Assembly: GCA_946188165.1 (NCBI GenBank)
Contig: CAMHTW010000007.1
Span: 31,531 to 95,530, forward strand
DNA length: 64,000 nucleotides
Direction: 5' to 3'
From: an uncultured Prevotella sp.
GTDB taxonomy: Bacteria > Bacteroidota > Bacteroidia > Bacteroidales > Bacteroidaceae
In this document: positions 9,464 through 17,836 of the stretch, one piece after another
Layout of the letters: each line of letters begins with the position of its first letter
How positions within the stretch are numbered: the first letter of the stretch is position 1
Notes under the pieces: model-generated
What the model saw: the letters and a program-made list of their open reading frames with translations, nothing else
Told to the model about the DNA's origin: nothing
Databases searched by the model: none
Made by a program: the position numbers and the translations under genes

Positions 9464-10936
9464 TCACTTGCGCACGCCAAAGTCCTTACGATAGTCATCG
9501 TTAATGATACGACTGGCATGATGACTATCGAAGTGGGTTGGAGCAATGACGAAATCGGGCACATTAAAGGAGAAGAAACGTTCGCGATAGAAACGGCGCG
9601 GATTGCGCTGGGGCAACATGAAGGCCTTGCTGACCGTTCCATTGGCATCGACATGGCAGAAATAGGGACGCGTAAAAAGGCCGTCGTCGCGACGTGAACT
9701 CAGCACGAGCCATCGTGAGTTGGTACTCCAATTATGAAATGATTCTGTATCGTCAGAGTTTGCGCCATCCATAGGACAGCTCTCTCCTGTAGAGAGATTC
9801 AGCAGATAGAGATCGGCCTCATGGTGCCAGATACTGAACTGTCCATAATCGGAGAGTGTGTAGCAAAGGAAACGCCCATCATAGGAAGGACGGGGGAAGG
9901 ATAACGACTTGTGCATGGCCTCGGCATTAACTATGGTGTCTATACGACTGCCAAAACGACCCGTTTCAGGATTGAAATCGATACGACAGAGATTATAGTG
10001 AAGCGAGTCGAGCTGGTAATTGCCCTCAGGGAGTGCGCGAGCAGCACAAAAATAAAGCGAACATCCGTCAGCGGAGAAAACGGGATAGGTCTCATAAATA
10101 GAGTCTTGCTTAAGAAGAGACGAAAGCAGCAACTCATTTTTCTCGACATCATAGACTTGAAGGTCGGAGGCGGTATCGAAGACCTCGACACGGTTGCGGT
10201 GAGCACTATGGAACAGCTGACTCGTAGCATTAGTTGAATAAGCAATATAGCGCCCGGACGGATGCCAGTAGGGATAGACACAGAAGCCGAGCGTCTGGTC
10301 CGTCTTGGTATTATAGGCGGTAAGAGCCCCACCGTTATGACGCAGTAACGTGGCACCATGAGGTCCACGAATATGCAGGCTCATATCGGCAGAGTTGCAA
10401 CGATTAAAACTATGGCAGTTGGCGCAACCTTCAAATTGTGTGTTTTCAATGAGTGCACGCTCGTCAAATGAGGAGAGGTCGCGTTCGTAAATGCCCATCT
10501 TGCTCCACACCTCATAGCCTGGCTCAATCAAACGGTAACAGAGACCATAATCGATGCTGTCGGGACTCACGTAGATAGAGAAGGAGCGATAGGTATGCCA
10601 ACCGTCATCAAATTTGGCAGAAACAGTCACGCTGAGAGAATCGCCACAATTCTGGCTAAGCAGGTCATGCCAATCGTCAATGTCGAAATCAACAGATTCT
10701 TCGCCTTGACTATGCAGACTGTGTCCGTGGCTGTCTGAAATGACAGCATCAATACACAGAGTCTTCTCATCAGCCATATTAAAACAGAGCGGAGCAATAT
10801 TTACGGGTATGGTAACACCGAGGTAGTCGGGGTATATCTGAGGCTGAACGGTCTCCTGCTTGGCATCACTGACCGTCTCGGTACAAGCGGCAAAACAATA
10901 AACAATAAACAGTAAACAATAAACGATTTTTCTCAT
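9464..10936 (-). CDS. lipoprotein with CxxCH motif and PD40-type beta-propeller (copy B)
   Basis: Unrecognised function; 490 residues. The N-terminus is a lipoprotein signal with Cys18 after CFAA, and it is encoded largely by heptamer repeats (10897-10924). A beta-rich N-domain (about 30-130) contains VTIPVNIAPL, followed by YRLIEPGY and a single c-type heme-like motif CANCH at 171-175. The rest reads as WD40/PD40-like propeller blades (YWHPSGRYIAYS, PVFSADGCSLYF, RPSYDGRFLCY). It is clearly paralogous to the gene at 12365-13879. Its start overlaps the end of the upstream membrane-protein gene by 4 bp, so the two are translationally coupled. Heme attachment is only inferred from CxxCH; metal binding or a structural role is possible. 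Predicted to sit on the periplasmic face or cell surface. Confidence 0.8.
   Translation of the reverse strand: MRKIVYCLLFIVYCFAACTETVSDAKQETVQPQIYPDYLGVTIPVNIAPLCFNMADEKTLCIDAVISDSHGHSLHSQGEESVDFDIDDWHDLLSQNCGDSLSVTVSAKFDDGWHTYRSFSIYVSPDSIDYGLCYRLIEPGYEVWSKMGIYERDLSSFDERALIENTQFEGCANCHSFNRCNSADMSLHIRGPHGATLLRHNGGALTAYNTKTDQTLGFCVYPYWHPSGRYIAYSTNATSQLFHSAHRNRVEVFDTASDLQVYDVEKNELLLSSLLKQDSIYETYPVFSADGCSLYFCAARALPEGNYQLDSLHYNLCRIDFNPETGRFGSRIDTIVNAEAMHKSLSFPRPSYDGRFLCYTLSDYGQFSIWHHEADLYLLNLSTGESCPMDGANSDDTESFHNWSTNSRWLVLSSRRDDGLFTRPYFCHVDANGTVSKAFMLPQRNPRRFYRERFFSFNVPDFVIAPTHFDSHHASRIINDDYRKDFGVRK
10897..10924. repeat. heptamer array encoding a lipoprotein signal peptide
   Basis: Four units AATAAAC, AATAAAC, AGTAAAC, AATAAAC (plus strand). 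On the minus strand they encode the hydrophobic core VYCLLFIVYC of the signal peptide of the lipoprotein at 9464-10936. Confidence 0.85.
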
Positions 10937-12309
10937 TGCTTAGCAGACATGAATTGATTAAAGCGTTCGCGGTCACCCGTCAACATATAGTAGGCCAAGA
11001 GATATTGATAGGCCATGCGATTGTCTGGGTTGCGGGAATAGAGGCTTTCGAGCATCTCTGCAGTCACATGGTCGCTGAAATAAAAGTCATCCTTGTAGGC
11101 CCATTTGCGCAAATGTCCGTATTCGGGGTGCTTGTCAATCGCTGCTTCATCCCCCAACAGCAACAGGGTTTCATTGGCCCAATCACGATAGAACAGGGTT
11201 TTCTGTAACGCCATAAGATATTTGCGAGCCACCTCGTAACTGCCGATAATCAGGTTGGTCTGTGCCAATCGTTTATAGCAACGGGCACTTTTCTGGAAGT
11301 CAAGGATGGCTTCCTGAGCCTCGAAAACGGTGCGTTGGGCGACATAAATCATACCCAACTGATAGAACGCCTCGGCAGTAGGCAGAGGGCTGGTGGCATC
11401 GCTTTGAACGTCAGGCAAAAGACCTGCGATACCATTCTGGTTGAAATCAAACAGGTGGTCGGCAAGCATGCCATGCATGGCCAAAGCCAGATTCTGCACC
11501 GTTACACCTATCTGATTGTTCGGCTTTTCAGCAGTGGCGGTGGCAAGAATGCGGTTCCATTGCTGGTGGCGTGCCATAAAGTCGTATTGCATCACCTTCT
11601 CGGCCTTGATATTGGTGTTATTCCAAACGATAGTTCCCATAACAACAGTAACAACGGCAAAAGAGACCAGAGGTACGATGTATGAGGGTTGCGTAGAACG
11701 TTGAAAACGATGGAAGAAACGGGCAATGAGCGGGAGGATGACGGCAGACGACCATGCTGCATAAAGCAGATAAGGTGTGACTGTCGGATAGCGATGGTAA
11801 TGGCTGCCACCCAAGGCCACCCAATAGAGAGTCGGAATAGCAACCAATATCGCGATGCGACGCGCCCATCCTTTGGGCATAAGTGTACAGCCCCAGATGG
11901 CGAGCAGTGTTAACAAGACGGCCCAGACACCTCCCAACAAGGCATTTTCGTCAAGCAGAAAGAGCCAGAGTAGGAACGAGGGCACAAAGGTCAAACCATA
12001 AAACCAGTGATTATTGACCATTGACCATTGGCCATTGAATAGGCGGAGTGTCAGTAGTTGCACGAGGGTAAGCAGGAGCGCAATGATGAAGGCACCTACC
12101 CAAGCAAAAAGGAAGAATTGTGTGCAGAAACGTCCCAACAGGTCGGCTACGCCACCAGGCAGTCTGACAATATCCCACACATAGGTACTATCGAAAAGGA
12201 AAAGCTGATACTGCTCCTGATAATGCAGATGATGCGGATAGAGCAGTCCGAAAAAGAGGAGAACGGCCACACCGAAGAGGAGCGTATATAAACCACACAG
12301 GTACTTCAT
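10933..12309 (-). CDS. multi-pass membrane protein with TPR-like C-terminal half (DUF6057-like, copy B)
   Basis: Unrecognised function; 458 residues. Residues 1-235 hold about seven hydrophobic segments (for example LLFGVAVLLFFGLLY and IPLVSFAVVTVVMG type stretches); residues 240-458 are soluble and helical, with repeats such as YEVARKYLMAL and NRMAYQYLLAYYML. It resembles proteins filed as DUF6057 in Prevotella and Bacteroides; this name is from memory and not checked. It is paralogous to the protein at 13886-15712, sharing the LFYRDW/PFYGDW region. It is coupled by a 4-bp overlap to a CxxCH lipoprotein, which suggests the pair works as one membrane unit. The NGQWSMVNNHW loop between two membrane segments is encoded by heptamers at 12014-12041. 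Confidence 0.75.
   Translation of the reverse strand: MKYLCGLYTLLFGVAVLLFFGLLYPHHLHYQEQYQLFLFDSTYVWDIVRLPGGVADLLGRFCTQFFLFAWVGAFIIALLLTLVQLLTLRLFNGQWSMVNNHWFYGLTFVPSFLLWLFLLDENALLGGVWAVLLTLLAIWGCTLMPKGWARRIAILVAIPTLYWVALGGSHYHRYPTVTPYLLYAAWSSAVILPLIARFFHRFQRSTQPSYIVPLVSFAVVTVVMGTIVWNNTNIKAEKVMQYDFMARHQQWNRILATATAEKPNNQIGVTVQNLALAMHGMLADHLFDFNQNGIAGLLPDVQSDATSPLPTAEAFYQLGMIYVAQRTVFEAQEAILDFQKSARCYKRLAQTNLIIGSYEVARKYLMALQKTLFYRDWANETLLLLGDEAAIDKHPEYGHLRKWAYKDDFYFSDHVTAEMLESLYSRNPDNRMAYQYLLAYYMLTGDRERFNQFMSAKQ
12014..12041. repeat. in-frame heptamer array in the membrane protein gene
   Basis: Four units TTGACCA, TTGACCA, TTGGCCA, TTGAATA. On the minus strand they encode an inter-helix loop. Confidence 0.8.
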
Positions 12310-12315
12310 TCCCTA

Positions 12316-12364
12316 CTCTTAATTATTAACTCTTAACTCTTAATTTTTAATTCTTAACTTATAA
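12316..12364. repeat. heptamer array of seven units filling a gene junction
   Basis: Seven units of the CTCTTAA / TTCTTAA type without phase break. They end exactly at the stop codon of the CxxCH lipoprotein gene (12365) and begin 6 bp from the start codon of the next gene. Confidence 0.85.
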
Positions 12365-13879
12365 CTACTTGTCAAACACCCTGCTAAACTCCTCAACACT
12401 GATCTTGACGGGTTCAACCATGAACTCCGGACGGTTGTAGCTTTTCAGAAGAGTGATATGCATTTCGGGATCTTCCTGAGGCATGAGGAAGGCCTTTTCT
12501 ACTTTCCCATTGTTGAAATAAGCAAAAAACACACGACTATAGTTGTCATCAAGGCGACGACTGGCGCACATAATCCAATGTCCGTTGCTCGACCAACTTG
12601 GGTAACTATCTGAATAGCCCTCGCTATTGAGGAGGGTCAGATCGACAGGCGAAGCGGTGTCTGCGGTGAGTCCGGTTCCTGTATATTGGTCCATCGGAAT
12701 ACAAACAATGTCAGCATCACGGTGTCTGCTATGGAAACAGCCGTACTGTCCTAAGGCAAACAGCAGATAACGCCCATCGGGACTGATGCGTGGTAACGTG
12801 ACGCTCTTGTCGGACGAGGCTGCATCGTAGACGAGTTCCTCCTCGCCGAAGTTGTGCGTCGTCAGGTCGAACGAACGGCGAACGAGGTTGTATTGTATCT
12901 TCGGATAAGTCGTCCTGATGTCCTTGTCGCGCATCTCCTCCGGTAGTGGAACAGACTTGCAATAATAAAGGTATTTGCCATCAGGCGACCAGGTGGGATA
13001 GACCTCCAAAAGTGTAGAATCGTTGCTGACAATGCTTACCGAGTCGGTCTCTACATCATAGAGAATCATATCGCTCGCCTCATCATAGACTTCAATCTTA
13101 TTGGGATTAGAGGTATGGAATCCCTGACGTGTCTTGTTGGTCGAGAAAGCCACCAGTTTTGCGGTAGGATGCCATGACGGATAGACGCCACCAGATATGG
13201 TATAGTCGCGCTTCATGTTGACTCTCGATACCTTGCCATCGTTCACTATAACAGTACCGGCATTAGCAAGACGCACATGGAAGAGCATATTGTCGGTCTT
13301 ATAGTTCTGATAGCTGTGACAGTTGATGCACTGGCCTATCCTATTGTTGTTCATGGTAATCTCGTTATTGAAAATCTGCGTCTCTTCAAACGTGGTGAGG
13401 TGACGCTGGGCAATCTCCATGAAAGTCCATGCCACATACGACGGCTCGATGAGGCGATACGACAGGTATTCATCGATAGGTTCTTTAGCAACCTTTATCT
13501 CGAACGGGCTGAACGACAGCCATTCGTTTCCTTTCTGACCCCAGACCTCGACCTTGATGCTCTTACCCTTCGAGGCATCGAGCATAGCATGCCATTCTTC
13601 CTCAGGTATCTGCACCTTCACACCATTGCCATATGTCTGCTGCTGACCATCGGGCGTGGTGAGACGTGCCACACATGCTTCGTATTCATCAACAGGAAGC
13701 ATGAAGTTAAGTGGTGCTATATTACAAGGTACGGTAACATTGCAATAATCAGGGAAAATGGCTGGCAAGCATTTAGCCTCTTTCGATGAAGAAGGCACAT
13801 CGGGGTGATTAGCACACGACGACAAGAACAGCAGGGCAACAACCAAAAGCTGCAAATAGTATTGGATAAATCTTTTCAT
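12365..13879 (-). CDS. lipoprotein with CxxCH motif and PD40-type beta-propeller (copy A)
   Basis: Unrecognised function; 504 residues. Lipobox LSSC with Cys22. The layout matches copy B: VTVPCNIAPLNF in the N-domain, YRLIEPSYVAW, CINCH at 184-188 followed by HSY, then propeller blades with PSWHPTAKLVAF, PTWSPDGKYLYY, PRISPDGRYLLF and PSWSSNGHWIM. PD40 blades are also found in TolB-like proteins. The gene begins 6 bp after the upstream membrane-protein gene, so it is an operon partner of that protein. The single CxxCH suggests covalent heme, which would need the cytochrome c maturation system; no such gene is in the window. Possible roles are electron transfer, sensing, or surface glycan handling; none is shown. 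Confidence 0.8.
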   Translation of the reverse strand: MKRFIQYYLQLLVVALLFLSSCANHPDVPSSSKEAKCLPAIFPDYCNVTVPCNIAPLNFMLPVDEYEACVARLTTPDGQQQTYGNGVKVQIPEEEWHAMLDASKGKSIKVEVWGQKGNEWLSFSPFEIKVAKEPIDEYLSYRLIEPSYVAWTFMEIAQRHLTTFEETQIFNNEITMNNNRIGQCINCHSYQNYKTDNMLFHVRLANAGTVIVNDGKVSRVNMKRDYTISGGVYPSWHPTAKLVAFSTNKTRQGFHTSNPNKIEVYDEASDMILYDVETDSVSIVSNDSTLLEVYPTWSPDGKYLYYCKSVPLPEEMRDKDIRTTYPKIQYNLVRRSFDLTTHNFGEEELVYDAASSDKSVTLPRISPDGRYLLFALGQYGCFHSRHRDADIVCIPMDQYTGTGLTADTASPVDLTLLNSEGYSDSYPSWSSNGHWIMCASRRLDDNYSRVFFAYFNNGKVEKAFLMPQEDPEMHITLLKSYNRPEFMVEPVKISVEEFSRVFDK

Positions 13880-13885
13880 AGTTTC

Positions 13886-15712
13886 TTATGATGCTACTGC
13901 GTGACTAATTCCGCCACTTCTATAAATAGGTTTCCTTCCGAAGATGTTGTACCACCAATAGGTATCTCCAAAATCTTTACGCATTTCTTCACCAATCGTT
14001 TCAATTGCCATTCCAGGCTTTGCCTTACGTTCCAAAGTGGCCCAGAACTGTTTGTAACGCTCATATACAGACTGCTCGACAGGGAGCATCATACGTTTTT
14101 CCTCAGGGGCCTTGTCCATGTACAAGATATAGGCTTCCATAGCATGCAAAGGGAACTCCTCTTCCATGTGTAACTTCACATACTTGCGTAGTGCAGGCCA
14201 GAAACGACGTGAATCACAACGCATCATAGCATAGAATAACGCCTGTTCTGAAGCTACTTTACTGTCGGACTCATACCAATAGCTGATACTATTGACGATA
14301 TAGCTATCACTGTTCTCTACACCGGTAATCTCATCGGGATAACACTTCTGCAGTTCCTTAATCGTTGTTGTGACTGGAGCCGGCTGCCAATCGCCATAGA
14401 AAGGACGATGATGTAATATGGTGGTATAGCGTTCTACCAACTGCTTGTCACCTTTGGCCAAAGCACAACGGGAAAGCATTTTCAGATAGAATGGTGAGAA
14501 ACCTGCTTGTATGGCATTTTCAAAACTCAGACGGATGGCTTCATTTATCATGCCATAGTTATAGTAAACAAGTGGAGACGCAATATCCAAGAGGGTTACG
14601 TGGAGCGTATCGGGATTGTTTAAATCGACTGCATCGTTGCCCATTTTATACGAACGGTCTAACAGCGCATTTTTGTTTCCTGTCCCCTGGCCAGCCTGTG
14701 GCGTCGCATTCATCAAGGCAAGATTCTTCAGGAACACCATCGTGCTGGTTAGTTCCTTATTCTCTTCAGCTATATGGAGCACCTTCTTCCAATTGTCATC
14801 AAAGGCATAACGCACCATACGCATTTCGTTGATATAGTTCTTGTCTTGGAACATGAAGGACCAAGTAAAAATGATGCCTGCGACCACACAAATAATGGGA
14901 ACAAACAACTTTGACAAATACTTGCCGCACACTGGGATGAGTACAGAAACTGTGCCAAGCACCCAGAACGGGATGGATAGATGCGGACTGGCGTCACTTG
15001 GCGTTTCGAAACGGGGCAGACCTGCCAACACAACATCATCGAACCTCAGATTTGAATAGTACTGGGTATGCCAGATGCTGGCGGTAAAGAAGAGCAGGAC
15101 GACACCAAGACATTCACGCCAAGTCGGTTTTTCGACAAGTGCCAGACATAAAATGAACAGCAAAGCAAACCATCCTAACAACGGATAGAGACAAAAGCCC
15201 ACCAGATACCAGACGAGATGCCATTTGCGAGGTGTGCTACGAGCTGTCCATAAGAGCAACAACATGACGAGATAGCCTACCGACTGTGAAAACCAATAGC
15301 CTCTGATGGTGGAGATATAGATCCAATAACCCAAATCGACCACCGATGTCAACAGACAGGCTACAGGCAAGAGCATCAGCGCAGAGGCACTGGACTGCAA
15401 CCGGAATGCTTTGGCACCAACAAAGTAGATAAGCGTCAATATAGCCACCAGCATAGCAGCACCAACAGCAGGCTCACAGAACAACTGTGTCAGCCAAGCG
15501 CCCACATACCGCATCAGGCCAAAGGGTTTCGACATAAGGGTATGGAAAAAGGGGGATCCGAAAACGAATTCGGAACGGTCATGTGCCGTATAGAGTACCT
15601 CCTGGTTGATGTATAATACATATACAACAAATGCCATGAAAGCCAACAGGCTTAGACAGAGGATTGCACCAGATGCTTTACTTTTGTTATTCATTCTAAA
15701 TCCAGTCATCAT
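13886..15712 (-). CDS. multi-pass membrane protein with TPR-like C-terminal half (DUF6057-like, copy A)
   Basis: Unrecognised function; 608 residues. Roughly ten hydrophobic segments occupy residues 15-290; residues 300-600 are soluble and helical (RCALAKGDKQLVERYTTIL, HAMEAYILYMDKAPEEKRM). It is homologous to the 458-residue protein downstream but has a longer N-terminal membrane part and C-terminal tail. First gene of a four-gene operon (membrane A, CxxCH A, membrane B, CxxCH B). The promoter -7 box ends only 11 nt before the first ATG (15712); the ATG at 15694 (MNNKSK) would leave a more normal leader of about 23 nt and is a good alternative start. Confidence 0.75.
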   Translation of the reverse strand: MMTGFRMNNKSKASGAILCLSLLAFMAFVVYVLYINQEVLYTAHDRSEFVFGSPFFHTLMSKPFGLMRYVGAWLTQLFCEPAVGAAMLVAILTLIYFVGAKAFRLQSSASALMLLPVACLLTSVVDLGYWIYISTIRGYWFSQSVGYLVMLLLLWTARSTPRKWHLVWYLVGFCLYPLLGWFALLFILCLALVEKPTWRECLGVVLLFFTASIWHTQYYSNLRFDDVVLAGLPRFETPSDASPHLSIPFWVLGTVSVLIPVCGKYLSKLFVPIICVVAGIIFTWSFMFQDKNYINEMRMVRYAFDDNWKKVLHIAEENKELTSTMVFLKNLALMNATPQAGQGTGNKNALLDRSYKMGNDAVDLNNPDTLHVTLLDIASPLVYYNYGMINEAIRLSFENAIQAGFSPFYLKMLSRCALAKGDKQLVERYTTILHHRPFYGDWQPAPVTTTIKELQKCYPDEITGVENSDSYIVNSISYWYESDSKVASEQALFYAMMRCDSRRFWPALRKYVKLHMEEEFPLHAMEAYILYMDKAPEEKRMMLPVEQSVYERYKQFWATLERKAKPGMAIETIGEEMRKDFGDTYWWYNIFGRKPIYRSGGISHAVAS

Positions 15713-15723
15713 TTAAATGGCTA

Positions 15724-15755
15724 CAAAGTTAATCATTTTCTACCAAACAGCCAAA
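15724..15755 (-). promoter_or_regulatory. promoter of the CxxCH/membrane protein operon
   Basis: Minus-strand TTTG (-33) at 15755-15752 and TAACTTTG (-7) at 15731-15724 with 20 bp between: a full Bacteroidota consensus, unlike the three PUL promoters. Confidence 0.75.
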
Positions 15756-15780
15756 TAATAGATGCGTTTTTATTACGCTA

Positions 15781-15816
15781 AAAGCAAAAGATAAGGGTGT
15801 GCATTTTGACACACCC
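15781..15816 (-). terminator. rho-independent terminator after the SusCD operon
   Basis: GGGTGTG and CACACCC (15795-15801 and 15810-15816) form a 7-bp stem. On the minus strand it is followed by a T-rich tract (TTATCTTTTGCTTTT), about 28 bp after the stop codon at 15844. Confidence 0.8.
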
Positions 15817-15843
15817 TCATCAATAATACTTATCTATGCCTCA

Positions 15844-16974
15844 TTACTTAGCTACAGGTCTGATAGACACACCATAACTAGAGCTCAAGTTGTTGTAAAT
15901 GCCAAGAGAATTATACTGACCATGCTGGAAAATCAACATGTTAGGCATGTTTTCAATACCAGAAGTAGAACCCTTTGAGTCTTTGCTCTGATCAACCATT
16001 GACGGGAACTGGTAAGTGCCAAGGATTTCACCAGCTGCATAATAGCCAGCATTTCCGTTGCCATACCACTTCTCGCAGTAACGATAACCAGCTGCTGGCA
16101 AGAAGATATAATTATTATTTCCTTCCTGCTTAGAAGTCACCTTATATCCATTACCAGTAAACTCCCATGTGCAGTGCTCCATCAACTCTTTGAGCTGAGC
16201 AGTTGTTGGCATCTGCCAGTTAGCCCCCCAATTAGCAGTAGCAGGATCGTACTGGGCATCACCAATCAAATTATAAATAGGAGCACCTGAAATGGATGTA
16301 CCAGCAAAGGTCTTAAATTTATAAGAGTCTTCCTTATAATCGTTGCCACTGGTCTTAGTACTCTCAAAATAGTTAATCTTAGTAGAATCAATCACGTCAA
16401 AGTCAATGATATAACCATCTTCGCCAATCTCAGAGAAGTCAGCTACCCTATGACCTTCATATTTGGGCGCAATAGCATTATATTTTTCAAGTACAAGAGC
16501 TTCGAATCTTGAATAATTCTTGCCATCAATAGTGACACTATCTTTAGTCCAATAATCAAGACCATTGACCAGAGGAGCAACTGCTTCAATAAACACATTA
16601 GTTGTGTCTAAAACATATCCTTCCTTCTCGTCAGCTTTAAACATTTCAAACAACTCAGCTAATGATGTTGCAGCTTTAACATCGGTATATGATGTCGTAT
16701 TACTTGGCGAAATCTGTGTTCCAGTGATATCACCCCAAATGAAGAGAATACCATTATCAGTTTCTGAAGTAGCACCAACATTCATATTAGCCCACTTAGT
16801 ACCACTGGGGAGTCCCAAATCTACAGCCTGACCAACACTTTTAATGCTGCTTGTATTCGCTGTATATTGGGTATTAACAGAATTTTCGGTAATCTCATCG
16901 CTACAAGCCACAAATACACTTGATGTAATAAGCATGGCGATTGCGAGCTTACTATAATTCAAAAAACTTTTCAT
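15844..16974 (-). CDS. surface lipoprotein with FISUMP-like domain
   Basis: Lipoprotein of 376 residues from the ATG at 16974 (MKSFLNYSK); an upstream in-frame start would put nine polar residues before the signal. Lipobox VFVAC. The motif AVDLGLPSGTKWANMNVGA followed by FIWGD, with a later NWQMPTTAQLKELMEHCTWEF and FLPAAGYRY, is typical of the Fibrobacter succinogenes major paralogous domain family (TIGR02145). These proteins are common at Bacteroidota surfaces, but their biochemical role is not settled. As the fourth gene of a SusCD operon it probably acts as an extra surface glycan-binding or accessory protein. This is inference from position only. Confidence 0.75.
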   Translation of the reverse strand: MKSFLNYSKLAIAMLITSSVFVACSDEITENSVNTQYTANTSSIKSVGQAVDLGLPSGTKWANMNVGATSETDNGILFIWGDITGTQISPSNTTSYTDVKAATSLAELFEMFKADEKEGYVLDTTNVFIEAVAPLVNGLDYWTKDSVTIDGKNYSRFEALVLEKYNAIAPKYEGHRVADFSEIGEDGYIIDFDVIDSTKINYFESTKTSGNDYKEDSYKFKTFAGTSISGAPIYNLIGDAQYDPATANWGANWQMPTTAQLKELMEHCTWEFTGNGYKVTSKQEGNNNYIFLPAAGYRYCEKWYGNGNAGYYAAGEILGTYQFPSMVDQSKDSKGSTSGIENMPNMLIFQHGQYNSLGIYNNLSSSYGVSIRPVAK

Positions 16975-17013
16975 TATATAGGATATTTTATTATTATACA
17001 TATTAAGAACTTA

Positions 17014-17817
17014 TTATTCCTCATAGTAAACTGAATTCAGTGTCATAGAGCCACTATACAGCATGAGGTCAAGGTCTTTACCACCAGCAGGGTCATCGTT
17101 TACATATTTCTTAGCGCATTCCCTTGCCATTGTAGCGGTGATCTGAAGTTCATTCAAACCATTCACCCACTTCACGTGATCATAATAGGTGTTACTCCAC
17201 CAACCATTCATGACCTTCAGGTCGAAGTCGGGTGTTACATCCGATACGTCAAAGATCAAAGTCTTCAGACCATCATAAACCTCATCAGGAATAGTGGGCA
17301 GGTGAGCACCTTCTGTAGAACTGAAACGCATGGCAGCAGCGTCCCAAGCACCTGGTTTGAATGGCAGCTGAGGGTTTTCTGCTTTTTCCTCTTCTGTTCT
17401 ATTAGGATCACCATAGATGTAGTACTTCACAAGAGGATTAGTGATATCTTCACAAGTTACAGGGAATTCAGCCTTAACCTCTGTACCATCAGCACAAAGA
17501 GCGGTGAGAACAATGGTATACGGAGTAGCAACATAATCACCATTCGCATCCCATTTAACCTTCATCTTCTTCCAGGCATAGTTACCAACAAATTCCTTAC
17601 CACCGATATCCCACTTTGCATTGACAGGAGCAGTGGTTTTGCAGGTAATAACGTTACCATTCTTCAGGCCATCTTCTGTCTTGTCAACCGTGACAGTGGA
17701 CATTGCCTTAAGCTCGTCAGCAGTAATATGACCGCCATTGCTGATATCCTCATGAACAGAATCACAAGCAACGAAAGCGCATACTGCAACAACAAGCAAA
17801 AATATTATTTTTTTCAT
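17014..17817 (-). CDS. SusE-position surface lipoprotein
   Basis: Lipoprotein of 267 residues, signal MKKIIFLLVVAVCAFVAC with Cys18. The middle (about 40-130) reads as an Ig-like beta-sandwich, and the C-terminal 110 residues (FDLKVMNGWWSNTYY, LNELQITATM) as a second beta-sandwich with several exposed Trp and Tyr, which fits carbohydrate binding. I do not recognise a named family. It is third in the operon, directly after SusD (20 bp), where SusE/F-type glycan-binding lipoproteins are normally encoded, so that role is inferred. Confidence 0.7.
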   Translation of the reverse strand: MKKIIFLLVVAVCAFVACDSVHEDISNGGHITADELKAMSTVTVDKTEDGLKNGNVITCKTTAPVNAKWDIGGKEFVGNYAWKKMKVKWDANGDYVATPYTIVLTALCADGTEVKAEFPVTCEDITNPLVKYYIYGDPNRTEEEKAENPQLPFKPGAWDAAAMRFSSTEGAHLPTIPDEVYDGLKTLIFDVSDVTPDFDLKVMNGWWSNTYYDHVKWVNGLNELQITATMARECAKKYVNDDPAGGKDLDLMLYSGSMTLNSVYYEE

Positions 17818-17836
17818 ATTGTTTACCTAATTAATA

